Assembly (NCBI RefSeq): GCF_014202425.1
Contig: NZ_JACHGT010000007.1
Coordinates: 248,001-312,000 of the forward strand
DNA: 64,000 bases
Direction: 5' to 3'
From: Phytomonospora endophytica
GTDB taxonomy: Bacteria > Actinomycetota > Actinomycetes > Mycobacteriales > Micromonosporaceae
Both the position numbers and the translations under genes were made by a program. Shown here in pieces: positions 39,407-47,268 of the stretch (the first letter of the stretch is position 1; each line of letters starts with the position of its first letter). The notes under the pieces were generated by a model, which was given only the letters and a program-made list of their open reading frames with translations, was not told the origin of the DNA and searched no databases.

Positions 39407-40546
39407 CTAATGCCGGAACGGTCCGGTGACCTCGTAGGTGATCCCGCCCGTACCGGCCTTCTCGCCGCTGGTGCCGCGCTGGGATGAGAAGTAGAAGCGG
39501 GTCTTGTCGGGTGAGAAGGCCGGTCCGGTGATCTCCGACTTCGCCTGCCCGTCGATGCGGATGACGGGCGCGACGACGCCGTCGGGGGTGATGATGTTGA
39601 TCTCCATGTTGCCGCCGTCCTCGGCGACGTAGAGGTCGCCGCCGGCGGTACCGGTGATGTTGTCGATCCCGTCGAGCGTGCCTCCGCCCGAGTAGATCGC
39701 GCGGACCGTTCGAGTGCCCGGGTCGTAGGCCCACACACTGCCGTCGCCCTTGGCGGTGAAGTAACAGGTGCCGTTGGCGTAGTGGCAGCCTTCGCCGCCG
39801 TCGAAGTGGAGGGCCTCGTCGACCTGATGGCGCGTCTGCTCCTCGAAGACGGCGGGCTCGGGGTCGGGCACCGCCTTCCACTCCACGTTGGCCCCGGCGG
39901 CGCAGAGTACTTCGAGGCGGCCGTTGGACAGGTCGCCCCAGACGACGGGGACGAAGCGGTAGAAGCAGCCGTCCTCCTCGTCCTCGGTCAGGTAGACCAC
40001 GCGACGGTCGGGGTCGCAGGCGGCGGCCTCGTGCTTGAAACGGCCCATCTTCTTGCGCTCGACGGCACCACGGTTGCCGTAGGGGTCGGTCTCGTAGACC
40101 TTGCCGCGGAAGATCTCCTCGCAGGACAGCCAGGTGTTCCACGGCGTGGCCCCGCCGGCGCAGTTCAGGTTGGTGCCGCTGAGGATCCGGTAGGCCCGCT
40201 CGATGGAGCCGTCGGCGCGGAACCTCACCGCCGATGCCCCGCCGACGAGGGGAACCTCGGAGTTGGACACGTAGATCCACCCGGCCCCGTCGGCGAAGCA
40301 GGCGCCGCCGTCGGGCGCGGGATGCCAGATGGTTCCGCCCACCGCGTGCGTCGAGCGGGCGATGACCCGGCTGGAGAAGCCGGACGGGAGCGCGATCCCG
40401 TTGGCGTCGGGTGCCCCGAGGGGTCCATAAGGGCTCGCGGCGAAGGTTCCGGGGGACGCCCCGGCCGCGTCCTGCCAGAGGGAACCGGCGAAGGCGACGG
40501 CGCCGACTCCGGCGGTGACCGTACGAAGGAACACGCGACGATGCAT
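39407..40546 (-). CDS. Tat-exported PhoX-like (DUF839) protein
   Basis: 379 residues. N-terminus M-H-R-R-V-F-L-R-T-V-T-A-G-V-G-A is a twin-arginine signal. The chain contains P-W-N-T-W-L-S-C-E-E near residue 135, A-V-E-R-K-K-M-G-R-F-K-H-E-A-A near 160, Y-L-T-E-D-E-E-D-G-C-F-Y-R-F near 182 and D-N-I-T near 295, all typical of the DUF839/PhoX beta-propeller with calcium-binding acidic loops. PhoX proteins are iron- and calcium-dependent phosphatases, but many shorter DUF839 members are untested. Probably expressed with the SGNH lipase downstream. Confidence 0.85.
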   Translation of the reverse strand: MHRRVFLRTVTAGVGAVAFAGSLWQDAAGASPGTFAASPYGPLGAPDANGIALPSGFSSRVIARSTHAVGGTIWHPAPDGGACFADGAGWIYVSNSEVPLVGGASAVRFRADGSIERAYRILSGTNLNCAGGATPWNTWLSCEEIFRGKVYETDPYGNRGAVERKKMGRFKHEAAACDPDRRVVYLTEDEEDGCFYRFVPVVWGDLSNGRLEVLCAAGANVEWKAVPDPEPAVFEEQTRHQVDEALHFDGGEGCHYANGTCYFTAKGDGSVWAYDPGTRTVRAIYSGGGTLDGIDNITGTAGGDLYVAEDGGNMEINIITPDGVVAPVIRIDGQAKSEITGPAFSPDKTRFYFSSQRGTSGEKAGTGGITYEVTGPFRH

Positions 40547-40643
40547 TGATCTCTCCTGCCGATGCGACGGTGGCAGGACAATGATGGTGGGCTCGCTACC
40601 GGGAAGTAAATGGGACGGATTCGCAAATCATGGCGACGTTTTG

Positions 40644-40655
40644 GTGACCGGTCAC
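40644..40655. promoter_or_regulatory. Palindrome GTGACCGGTCAC
   Basis: Perfect 12-bp palindrome with T-rich and A-rich flanks, in the 105-bp gap between the Ada-domain gene (stop at 40652) and the PhoX-like gene. It could be an operator for the PhoX-like gene. No regulator is identified. Confidence 0.4.
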
Positions 40656-40924
40656 AAATTCGCCGCGCGCCAGCGCGCGTACTTTTCGGGAAGGCACACC
40701 GCGCACGGCCGGAATCCGGCGGCGACGGCCGTCGCCTCGTCGGCGAAGAACACGCGGTGGCGCACGTATCCTCCGCGCGCGATGGCCCGGGCCGCCGAAG
40801 GGCAGTCGAGGCGGCCGTAGAGACGGCCCCGGCGGTGGCCGCCGAGAGTCCCCGGGCGGGGACTCTCGAACGGCCTGCCGTCGACGCCGAGCAGGGTGTA
40901 GGTCCGCGACCCCTCAGGCCGCAT
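40652..40924 (-). CDS. Stand-alone Ada metal-binding domain protein
   Basis: 90 residues. The Ada zinc motif is seen in R-L-D-C41-P-S-A-A-R-A-I-A-R-G-G-Y-V-R-H-R-V-F-F-A-D-E and R-P-C74-A-V-C77. In full Ada this domain takes methyl groups from DNA phosphotriesters through the first Cys; here three Cys (41, 74, 77) and H56 are the candidate metal ligands, and no methyltransferase or AraC part is attached. Its start lies within the end of the oxygenase gene (11-bp overlap), tying it to the alkylation-repair operon. It may sense methylation damage or simply bind zinc. Confidence 0.85.
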   Translation of the reverse strand: MRPEGSRTYTLLGVDGRPFESPRPGTLGGHRRGRLYGRLDCPSAARAIARGGYVRHRVFFADEATAVAAGFRPCAVCLPEKYARWRAANL

Positions 40925-41645
40925 CGTGGAACACCAGGCCGAGCGTGTGGCGCAGGCCCGACCGGACCGCGCTCACGCCGTGCCGGACGGGTGCCGCCGA
41001 CCAGCCGCGCGCCGACCGCACCGGCCGGTCGCGAGTGGTGAAGACCAGTCCGCGCCCCTGTGCGAGGGTCCGCGAAGTGCCACGGGACTGGGCGCGCGGG
41101 CGCTGCTCGACGAGCAGGAACTCGCCGCCCTCGTAGTCGGCGCCGGGCTCGTCGATGCCGATGACGACCTGGAGCGGGAACACGAGATCGCCGTAGAGGT
41201 CGCGGTGGAGGGCGTTCCAGTCGTCCTGGCGGTAGCGCAACAGGATCGCCGTCGGGCGCGTCTGACCGGCCTCGTGGCACAGGTCGAGCCACTCGGCGAG
41301 CGTGTCGGGCCAGGGTGCGGGCCGCCCGAGGCGGGCCCACCAGTCGCGGGCGATGGGCAGCAGGCGCTCGTACAGCGACTCCCGCAGTTCCCGCAGCGGG
41401 TCGGGGAAGGGGTAGCGGAAGTACCGGTACTCCCCCGACCCGAACCGGTGCCGGGCCATGTCCACGGTGGAGCGGAAACGCCCGTCGTCTTCGTACATGG
41501 CCGCGATCTCCCGGCACTCCTCCAACGTGAGGAGGGGGCCCGTCGGGGCGCAGCCGTGGGCGTCGATCTCGGCCTTGACGGCGGTCCAGTCGGTGGCCGC
41601 GACGCGGTCGGCGTGGGCGGGCGGAATCTCGATGGCGGTGGTCAT
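40914..41645 (-). CDS. 2OG-Fe(II) oxygenase linked to alkylation repair
   Basis: 243 residues. The jelly-roll metal triad is H147-x-D149 (in W-N-A-L-H-R-D-L-Y-G-D) and H222, with R232 placed to bind 2-oxoglutarate. The phrase Y-R-Q-D-D-W-N-A-L-H-R-D-L is typical of the prolyl-hydroxylase-like branch that often sits beside ada and ogt genes, rather than of AlkB itself. A gap of 12 bp separates it from ogt upstream. Repair of oxidisable alkyl lesions is the likely role by context, not proved by sequence. Confidence 0.85.
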   Translation of the reverse strand: MTTAIEIPPAHADRVAATDWTAVKAEIDAHGCAPTGPLLTLEECREIAAMYEDDGRFRSTVDMARHRFGSGEYRYFRYPFPDPLRELRESLYERLLPIARDWWARLGRPAPWPDTLAEWLDLCHEAGQTRPTAILLRYRQDDWNALHRDLYGDLVFPLQVVIGIDEPGADYEGGEFLLVEQRPRAQSRGTSRTLAQGRGLVFTTRDRPVRSARGWSAAPVRHGVSAVRSGLRHTLGLVFHDAA

Positions 41646-41657
41646 GGGTCCTCCCGT

Positions 41658-42170
41658 TCAGATGAGGGTCGGCGCGAGGGCGCCTTCGAGGGTCAGCAGC
41701 GCGACCTTGCGGTCGACTCCGGCGGCGTAGCCGCGCATCGCGCCGTCGGCACCGATCACCCGGTGGCACGGACGGACCAGCAACAGCGGGTTCGCGCCGA
41801 TCGCGGCACCGAGCGCCCGGACCTCGGCGCGCGGAACGCCGAGGGTCTCGGCGAGGGCCCCGTAGGTGGTCGTGGTGCCGTAGGGGATGTCGTCGAGGGC
41901 CGCCCAGACCCGCTCCTGGAAGACGGTCCCGCTCACGGTGTGGTCGACGTCGAACCCGACCGGCTCACCGGCGAAGTAGGCCTCGATCTTCTCGATGACG
42001 GGCGCGAAGGCGGCCGGATCGGCGACGCTGTCCGGGCCGGGAACAACGGCGCCGCGTTGTCCGGGCATCGACAGTGAGGTGAGCCTGATCCCGTATTTCG
42101 CCTCGGGCGAAACCGTGCCGGTCAGCAGCAGTTCGCCGAGTGGAGCGGTAATTGTGGTGTGGACGTTCAT
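41658..42170 (-). CDS. ogt: Methylated-DNA-[protein]-cysteine S-methyltransferase
   Basis: 170 residues from ATG 42170. The suicide-acceptor motif is R-P-C135-H-R-V-I-G, preceded by the helix-turn-helix G-T-T-T-T-Y-G-A-L-A-E-T-L-G and the A-L-G-A-A-I-G-A-N-P-L turn that holds Arg and Asn fingers. It removes the methyl group from O6-methylguanine by irreversible transfer to C135. It lies 64 bp after the Ada-AlkA gene and before the oxygenase, on the same strand. Confidence 0.95.
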   Translation of the reverse strand: MNVHTTITAPLGELLLTGTVSPEAKYGIRLTSLSMPGQRGAVVPGPDSVADPAAFAPVIEKIEAYFAGEPVGFDVDHTVSGTVFQERVWAALDDIPYGTTTTYGALAETLGVPRAEVRALGAAIGANPLLLVRPCHRVIGADGAMRGYAAGVDRKVALLTLEGALAPTLI

Positions 42171-42234
42171 CGCATTCGTTCCTTCCCATTGCCAACAGGT
42201 GGACGAGTGCAATTCTGCTGCGCTGCGACCCCTA

Positions 42235-43635
42235 TTACCGGCGGGATTCGGACCTCGCGATGAGGCCGGTGTGAAGGGCCGCGTAGGTGCGCCACGGGCT
42301 CAGTTCGGCGGGCCCCTCCGGCCAGATGTCGGGGTCGCCGAGAGCGCGCATCCGGATGTAGGCGGCCGTGCGTGCGTCGATCCCGGGGATCGCCAGCAGT
42401 TCGGCTTCGGCCTGGTCGCGGTCGGCCCCGGCGTCGAGCCGGACCTCGCCCGAGGCCAAGGCGGCGGCGAGGGCCACGACGACCGGGCGGTGCTCGGCGT
42501 CCACCTCGGTCAGCGGCGCGGTGGCGAGCACCGCCGGTTCGGGAAAGAGGTGGGTGAGACCGCCCTTGGGCACGGCCAGGGCGTCGCCGTAGACGGCGGC
42601 GAGAGCCGCGGCGGTGTCGCGTGCGGCCCCGTCGGCTTCGCCGAGGACGGCCCTGACGGCGAGCTCGGCGGGGTCGGCGGCGCCGGGGGCCCGCAGGCCC
42701 GGGCGTGCCACCGCGACGGGCGCGAGGACGGGGTCGGCGGCGAGTCGTTCGGCGATGGCGTAGGGGTCGGCGTCGAGGTCGAGGAGGCGGCGCAGACGGT
42801 GGGCGGCGGTGGTGAGGTCGCGGAGTTCGTCGAGGTGGAAGCGGGAGTCGAGCCAGGAGCGCCCGGCCTTCTCGGCGACCTCGACGACGCCGGCGCCGAG
42901 CGGCAGCCGCAGGGTCCGGCGGTAGACGCGGCGGCCGCGGGGGCCGGTGACCTCCTCGACTCCGGGCACGGCGTGCGCGGCGAGGAAGTCGAACATCTCG
43001 GCGGTCGCGTATTCGCCGCGGAAGGCCAGGCGCAGCGGCACTCCCCCGCCGGGGACGCCCGATGAGGGCTGTCCGGCAGCGGAGTGCGACGCGCGCAGCT
43101 CGCTCGGGGTCGAGGCGTAGATCTCGCGGATGGTGTCGTTGAACTGGCGGATGCTGCTGAATCCGGCGGCGAAGGCGACCCGGCCGGTCTGGAGGCCCGT
43201 GGTCTGGAGGAGCACGCGAGCGGTGTGGGCGCGTTGCGCGCGGGCCAGCGCGACCGGCCCGGCGCCGAGTTCGGCGTTGAGCTGCCGCTGGACCTGGCGG
43301 GCGCTGTAGCCGAGCCGGGAGGCGAGCCCCGCGACGCCTTCGCGGTCGACGACGCCGTCGCCGATGAGCCGGACGGCGCGGCCGACGACGTCGGCACGGT
43401 TGTTCCACGCCGCCGAGCCGGGCGCGGCGTCGGGCCGGCAGCGGCGGCAGGCGCGGAAGCCGTCGGACTGGGCCGCGGCGGCGCTGGGGAAGAAGCGCAC
43501 GTTCTGGCGTTTCGGGGTGGTCGCGGGGCAGCTGGGGCGGCAGTAGATGCCGGTGGTCGAGACGGCGAAGAAGAACTCGCCGTCGAAGCGCGCGTCACGG
43601 CTGCGGACGGCCTCGTACCTGCTGTCACCGGTCAT
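42235..43635 (-). CDS. alkA: Ada-type activator fused to AlkA DNA-3-methyladenine glycosylase
   Basis: 466 residues from ATG 43635. The Ada zinc domain comes first: Y-C32-R-P-S-C36 and R-A-C63-R-R-C66. An AraC-type HTH follows (about 80-175: G-V-A-G-L-A-S-R-L-G-Y-S-A-R-Q-V-Q-R, then F-S-S-I-R-Q-F-N). Then come the AlkA N-terminal domain and the HhH-GPD glycosylase, with L-L-A-I-P-G-I-D-A-R-T-A-A-Y-I-R-M-R-A-L-G-D-P-D near 415-440, whose last Asp is the catalytic one. Methyl-phosphotriester repair by the N-domain probably turns on this operon, including its own gene. Confidence 0.93.
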   Translation of the reverse strand: MTGDSRYEAVRSRDARFDGEFFFAVSTTGIYCRPSCPATTPKRQNVRFFPSAAAAQSDGFRACRRCRPDAAPGSAAWNNRADVVGRAVRLIGDGVVDREGVAGLASRLGYSARQVQRQLNAELGAGPVALARAQRAHTARVLLQTTGLQTGRVAFAAGFSSIRQFNDTIREIYASTPSELRASHSAAGQPSSGVPGGGVPLRLAFRGEYATAEMFDFLAAHAVPGVEEVTGPRGRRVYRRTLRLPLGAGVVEVAEKAGRSWLDSRFHLDELRDLTTAAHRLRRLLDLDADPYAIAERLAADPVLAPVAVARPGLRAPGAADPAELAVRAVLGEADGAARDTAAALAAVYGDALAVPKGGLTHLFPEPAVLATAPLTEVDAEHRPVVVALAAALASGEVRLDAGADRDQAEAELLAIPGIDARTAAYIRMRALGDPDIWPEGPAELSPWRTYAALHTGLIARSESRR

Positions 43636-43780
43636 CACACGCTCAACTGTGACGTGTCCGGGGCCCGGCCGCCAGCGGAAATCGGACGTCGCGATCGTGG
43701 ACGTGGCGCGGGCCACAGCGCGTTGCCGGTGGCGTGGCGATGGTGCAGACTTCCGCGGCAGCCGACGAGTAGGAGCCGCG

Positions 43781-44404
43781 ATGTACGTCCCAGCCCATTT
43801 CGCGCCGCACGAGGACGCCGTCGGCGAGCTGCTGACGGCCCACGGCGCCGCCGATCTGGTGACCTCGACGGCGCGCGGGATGCTCGCCACACTGCTGCCC
43901 TTCGTCTACGACCCCGAGGCCGGCGAGCGCGGTTCACTGCTCGGTCACGTCGCGCGCAACAACGAGCAGTGGAGCGAACCGGCGCTCGGGGACGCGCTGG
44001 TGATCGTGCGCGGACCCGACTTCTACGTGTCGCCGACGTGGTACGCCTCGAAGCGCGAGCACGGTCGCGCGGTGCCGACGTGGAACTACCTGACCGCGCA
44101 CGTCTACGGCCGCCTCGTGGTCCATGACGACACCGCCTGGCTGGAGGCGCTGGTGCGGCGGCTGACCGAGAAGCACGAGCGCGGCCGGGCCGAGCCCTGG
44201 ACGGTCGACGACGCGCCCGCGAGGTTCGTCGCGGGTCAGCTGCGGGCGATCGTGGGCGTCGAGGTGGTCATCGACCGGGTCGAGGCGAAGTTCAAGATGA
44301 ACCAGAACCGTTCGGCCGCCGATGTGGACGGGGTGATCGCCGGGGTGGCCGGCGACGGCGACGAGGCCGGTGCCGCGGCGATGCGGGCGGCGAACGGCCG
44401 CTGA
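43781..44404 (+). CDS. FMN-binding negative regulator, PaiB-like
   Basis: 207 residues from ATG 43781, with GGAG at 43772. The start M-Y-V-P-A-H-F is the PaiB hallmark. Later elements are F-Y-V-S-P-T-W-Y-A-S-K near 85, V-P-T-W-N-Y near 105 and K-F-K-M-N-Q-N-R near 175. PaiB proteins have a split-barrel FMN-binding fold; B. subtilis PaiB represses sporulation and protease genes, but homologues may be flavin-dependent enzymes. It is divergent from the Ada-AlkA gene and convergent with the winged-helix gene. Confidence 0.88.
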   Translation: MYVPAHFAPHEDAVGELLTAHGAADLVTSTARGMLATLLPFVYDPEAGERGSLLGHVARNNEQWSEPALGDALVIVRGPDFYVSPTWYASKREHGRAVPTWNYLTAHVYGRLVVHDDTAWLEALVRRLTEKHERGRAEPWTVDDAPARFVAGQLRAIVGVEVVIDRVEAKFKMNQNRSAADVDGVIAGVAGDGDEAGAAAMRAANGR

Positions 44405-44410
44405 CGCGGG

Positions 44411-45556
44411 TCAGGCGTGCGCGCCGACGGTGACGGGGCCGAGTTCGAGGGTCGCCGGTCCGCCGTGGAACTCGCCGATCCGTTCCGCCCGCGCTTCGAG
44501 CTCCCCGCGCTGCCGGTTACTCAAGGGCGTCAGGGTCTCGACGGTGATGGCCGTCTTGCGTCCCGAGCGGCGCTGGTGCCACACGCCGGTGACGGTCCCG
44601 TCGACGAGGAGGAGGGGGTAGTTCCCGGCCTGGCCGCGAGCCAGGGCGCGCTCGAAGGCCTTGCCCGCGAAGAGCCGTTCGCGCGGCTGACAGGCGATGC
44701 CGTAGCCGTCGAAGTAGGGCAGCAGGCGCACGCCCTCGGGCGCGGTGTCGGGGAAGTCGGTGTCCCCGGCGTTGACCCACATCTTCTCGCCGTCGAGTTC
44801 GACGGCTTCGAGGCGCTCGGTGAGCCTCGCGAACAGCGTGTTCGCCCATCCCACGGGTCCCGCCATCCAGCGCGCGAAGTGCTGGGGCGTGGCGGGCCCG
44901 TAAGCGTGGAGGTACCGGAACACCAGTTCGGCGAGGGCGTCGTCGCCGTTCATCGGCGTGAAGCCGGGCAGCCAGCGGTGCGGGTTGGTGTAGGTGACCT
45001 TGCGGCCGCGGTTGGGACCGAAGCAGAGCGCGCCCCGGTGACCGGCCGTCGACAGGGCCTGCCGCCAGCGCGGCCACATGGTCTGGAAGGCGGGCATGAC
45101 CAGGTCGCCGGCCCAGGGACCGGTCTCGGCGACGACGGCCGTGTCGAGTTCGTCGATGGTGAGCGCGTCGTCGGCGAGGACGCGTCCGACGGCGGCGACC
45201 ACCTCGTCGGTCTGTCCGGGCGTCAGCCGGGAGTCGGGGCCCTGGAGTTGACGCCCGGTGGGAACCGCCGACAGCGCGCCCGTCCACAGTGGGATGTCGG
45301 CGGTCGGCAGGAGGTGGACCGTGCCGCGCGGGCCGTGGCTCTTGACGAGGGTGCGGTCGTCCCAGATCGCCGAGCGGACCGACGCGTTCGTGCTGCCGGG
45401 CAGCCGCAGGCCGATCGACAACTCGCCCGCCGTGAGGATCTGGGCGTGCACACCGGACATGGCCGTGGCGATGGACGCCGGGTCGGTGCCGGGTGTCGCG
45501 GCGAGGTGGTTGCGGTCGAGTCGGCGGGCGCTGACAGCGGTCCAGGAGAGGCTCAT
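44411..45556 (-). CDS. Winged-helix DNA-binding protein (AlkZ/YcaQ-like)
   Basis: 381 residues. The chain shows the pattern of the winged-helix domain-containing family that includes the AlkX/AlkZ crosslink glycosylases: L-T-S/L-S-W-T-A-V-S-A-R-R-L at the start, G-V-H-A-Q-I near 37, K-S-H-G-P-R-G-T-V-H-L-L near 74, and a late Y-F-D-G-Y-G-I and L-L-V-D-G-T-V-T-G-V-W. The Q-x-Q/D catalytic pair of AlkZ is not clearly recognised, so glycosylase activity is uncertain. Its position near the alkylation-repair cluster is suggestive. An 11-bp inverted repeat lies directly upstream. Confidence 0.8.
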   Translation of the reverse strand: MSLSWTAVSARRLDRNHLAATPGTDPASIATAMSGVHAQILTAGELSIGLRLPGSTNASVRSAIWDDRTLVKSHGPRGTVHLLPTADIPLWTGALSAVPTGRQLQGPDSRLTPGQTDEVVAAVGRVLADDALTIDELDTAVVAETGPWAGDLVMPAFQTMWPRWRQALSTAGHRGALCFGPNRGRKVTYTNPHRWLPGFTPMNGDDALAELVFRYLHAYGPATPQHFARWMAGPVGWANTLFARLTERLEAVELDGEKMWVNAGDTDFPDTAPEGVRLLPYFDGYGIACQPRERLFAGKAFERALARGQAGNYPLLLVDGTVTGVWHQRRSGRKTAITVETLTPLSNRQRGELEARAERIGEFHGGPATLELGPVTVGAHA

Positions 45557-45570
45557 GCACCCACCGTACG

Positions 45571-45603
45571 GACCATCTAGGTCTGTTTCAGTCCTAGATG
45601 GTC
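45571..45603. promoter_or_regulatory. 11-bp perfect inverted repeat between MFS and winged-helix genes
   Basis: GACCATCTAGG (45571-45581) and CCTAGATGGTC (45593-45603) around an 11-base loop. It spans the whole gap between the MFS stop and the next gene's start region. The lack of a T-run and the moderate GC favour an operator over a terminator. Confidence 0.5.
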
Positions 45604-47074
45604 AGTGGACCATGGCGGGACTGTCGATGCCCGGCTCGTGCTTGCCCGAGCGGAGCATGAGGAAGCAGACGACGGCGCCGATCACGAAGATCACCGCCGA
45701 CCACATGAACGCCGTCGTGTAACTCTTCAGCGCGGCATCGGCCAGCAGCTGCGGCGTGGGCTGCTTGCCCGCGACGAAGTCGGTGGCGGCGTTGTTGGCC
45801 AGGGTGCTGAGCAGCGCCGTGCCGATGGAGCCGCCGACCTGCTGCGAGGTGTTCACCATCGCCGAGGCGACACCCGCGTCGAGTTCGGCGACGCCGGCCG
45901 TGGCGACGTTCATCGCCGGGGCGATGATCAGCCCCATGCCCAGACCGCACAGGATCAGCTGCGGCATGACCTGGCTGACGTAGTCGCTGTCGACGTGGAT
46001 CGTGGTGAGCCAGAAGAGACCGGCCGCCGCCAGCACCATGCCCAGCGTGACCGGGATCTTGGCGCCGATGCGCGGGAGCAGCACGATCGTCGAGACCTGC
46101 GCGGTGATCATGATTCCGGCGACCATCGGCAGGAAGGCGACGCCGGTCATGACCGGTGAGAAGTCGAGCGTGGTCTGCATGTAGTAGGTCAGGAACAGGA
46201 AGATGCCGAACATCCCGGCACCGGAGATGAAGACGGCGATGTAGGCGCCGCCGCGGTCGCGGTCGCGCACGACGCGCATGGGCAGCAGCGGATGGGCGAC
46301 CTTGCGTTCGATGAACACGAACAGGATCAGCAGCACCGCACCGGCGGTGAGGAAGCCCCACACCGCGGGCGAGCCCCACGAGCGCGTCTCGGCTCGCGAG
46401 AGACCGAACACGACGCAGAACAGACCGGCCGTCACCACGATGGTGCCGGGGATGTCCAGGCTCGGCTTCGCCGCGTGCAGCCCGGGGACGAGGAACATCA
46501 TGGCGCCGATCAGCGCGATCACGGCGAAGACGAGGTTGACGTACAGGCACCAGCGCCAGTCGAGGTACTCGGTGAGCACTCCGCCGAGCAGGAGACCGAT
46601 GGCACCACCGGCACCGGCGATGGCACCGAAGATGCCGAAGGCCTTGCCGCGTTCCTTGGGGTCGTTGAAGGTCGTCGTCAGCAGTGACAGCGCGGCGGGC
46701 GCGAGAAGCGCGCCGAACAGGCCCTGGAGGGCGCGGGCGAGGACGAGCAGTTCGAAGCCGTTGGCCGCGCCGCCCAGCGCCGAGGCGAGCGCGAAGCCGA
46801 CGAGCCCGACGATGAAGGTGAGTTTGCGGCCGAAGAGGTCCGAAAGGCGCCCGCCGAGCAGCAGGAGGCTGCCGAAGGCGAGCGAGTAGGCGGTGACGAT
46901 CCACTGCCGGGAGTCGTTGGAGAAGCCCAGTTCGGTCTGCGCGGAGGGCAGCGCGATGTTCATGACGGTCGCGTCGAGCACGATCATGAGCTGCGCGAGA
47001 CCGATCACCGACAGGATCAGCCACCGGTGCGGATGCCGCTCGCCGGCCTGTTTCGCGTGCTGCGCTGTCGCCAT
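45602..47074 (-). CDS. DHA2-type MFS multidrug efflux transporter
   Basis: 490 residues from ATG 47074. About fourteen membrane helices. Motif D1-like L-D-A-T-V-M-N-I-A-L-P near 30, motif A G-G-R-L-S-D-L-F-G-R-K near 70, and motif C-like G-A-I-A-G-A-G-G-A-I-G-L-L-L-G-G near 143 place it in the EmrB/QacA proton-driven drug exporter family. Substrates cannot be predicted. A frame extension to 47131 is possible but lacks a better ribosome site. Gene order suggests it may be read with the winged-helix gene. Confidence 0.9.
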   Translation of the reverse strand: MATAQHAKQAGERHPHRWLILSVIGLAQLMIVLDATVMNIALPSAQTELGFSNDSRQWIVTAYSLAFGSLLLLGGRLSDLFGRKLTFIVGLVGFALASALGGAANGFELLVLARALQGLFGALLAPAALSLLTTTFNDPKERGKAFGIFGAIAGAGGAIGLLLGGVLTEYLDWRWCLYVNLVFAVIALIGAMMFLVPGLHAAKPSLDIPGTIVVTAGLFCVVFGLSRAETRSWGSPAVWGFLTAGAVLLILFVFIERKVAHPLLPMRVVRDRDRGGAYIAVFISGAGMFGIFLFLTYYMQTTLDFSPVMTGVAFLPMVAGIMITAQVSTIVLLPRIGAKIPVTLGMVLAAAGLFWLTTIHVDSDYVSQVMPQLILCGLGMGLIIAPAMNVATAGVAELDAGVASAMVNTSQQVGGSIGTALLSTLANNAATDFVAGKQPTPQLLADAALKSYTTAFMWSAVIFVIGAVVCFLMLRSGKHEPGIDSPAMVH

Positions 47075-47268
47075 GACCGTGACCCCCCACATCGGCCTTG
47101 CCGGTCGGCGGAGGCGCTCGGGACGCGGCATGGACCGGATCTTGCGGACAGGTCGACAATAAGGCCGCGAGGGGGCGCGGATGACCGAAACGGCCGACGG
47201 GCGAGGGGACGTTCGGGCACGTCAGGGCCGTAATCGGCGTAGTCCGGGCCGCCGGGGCGGCCCGGGGC

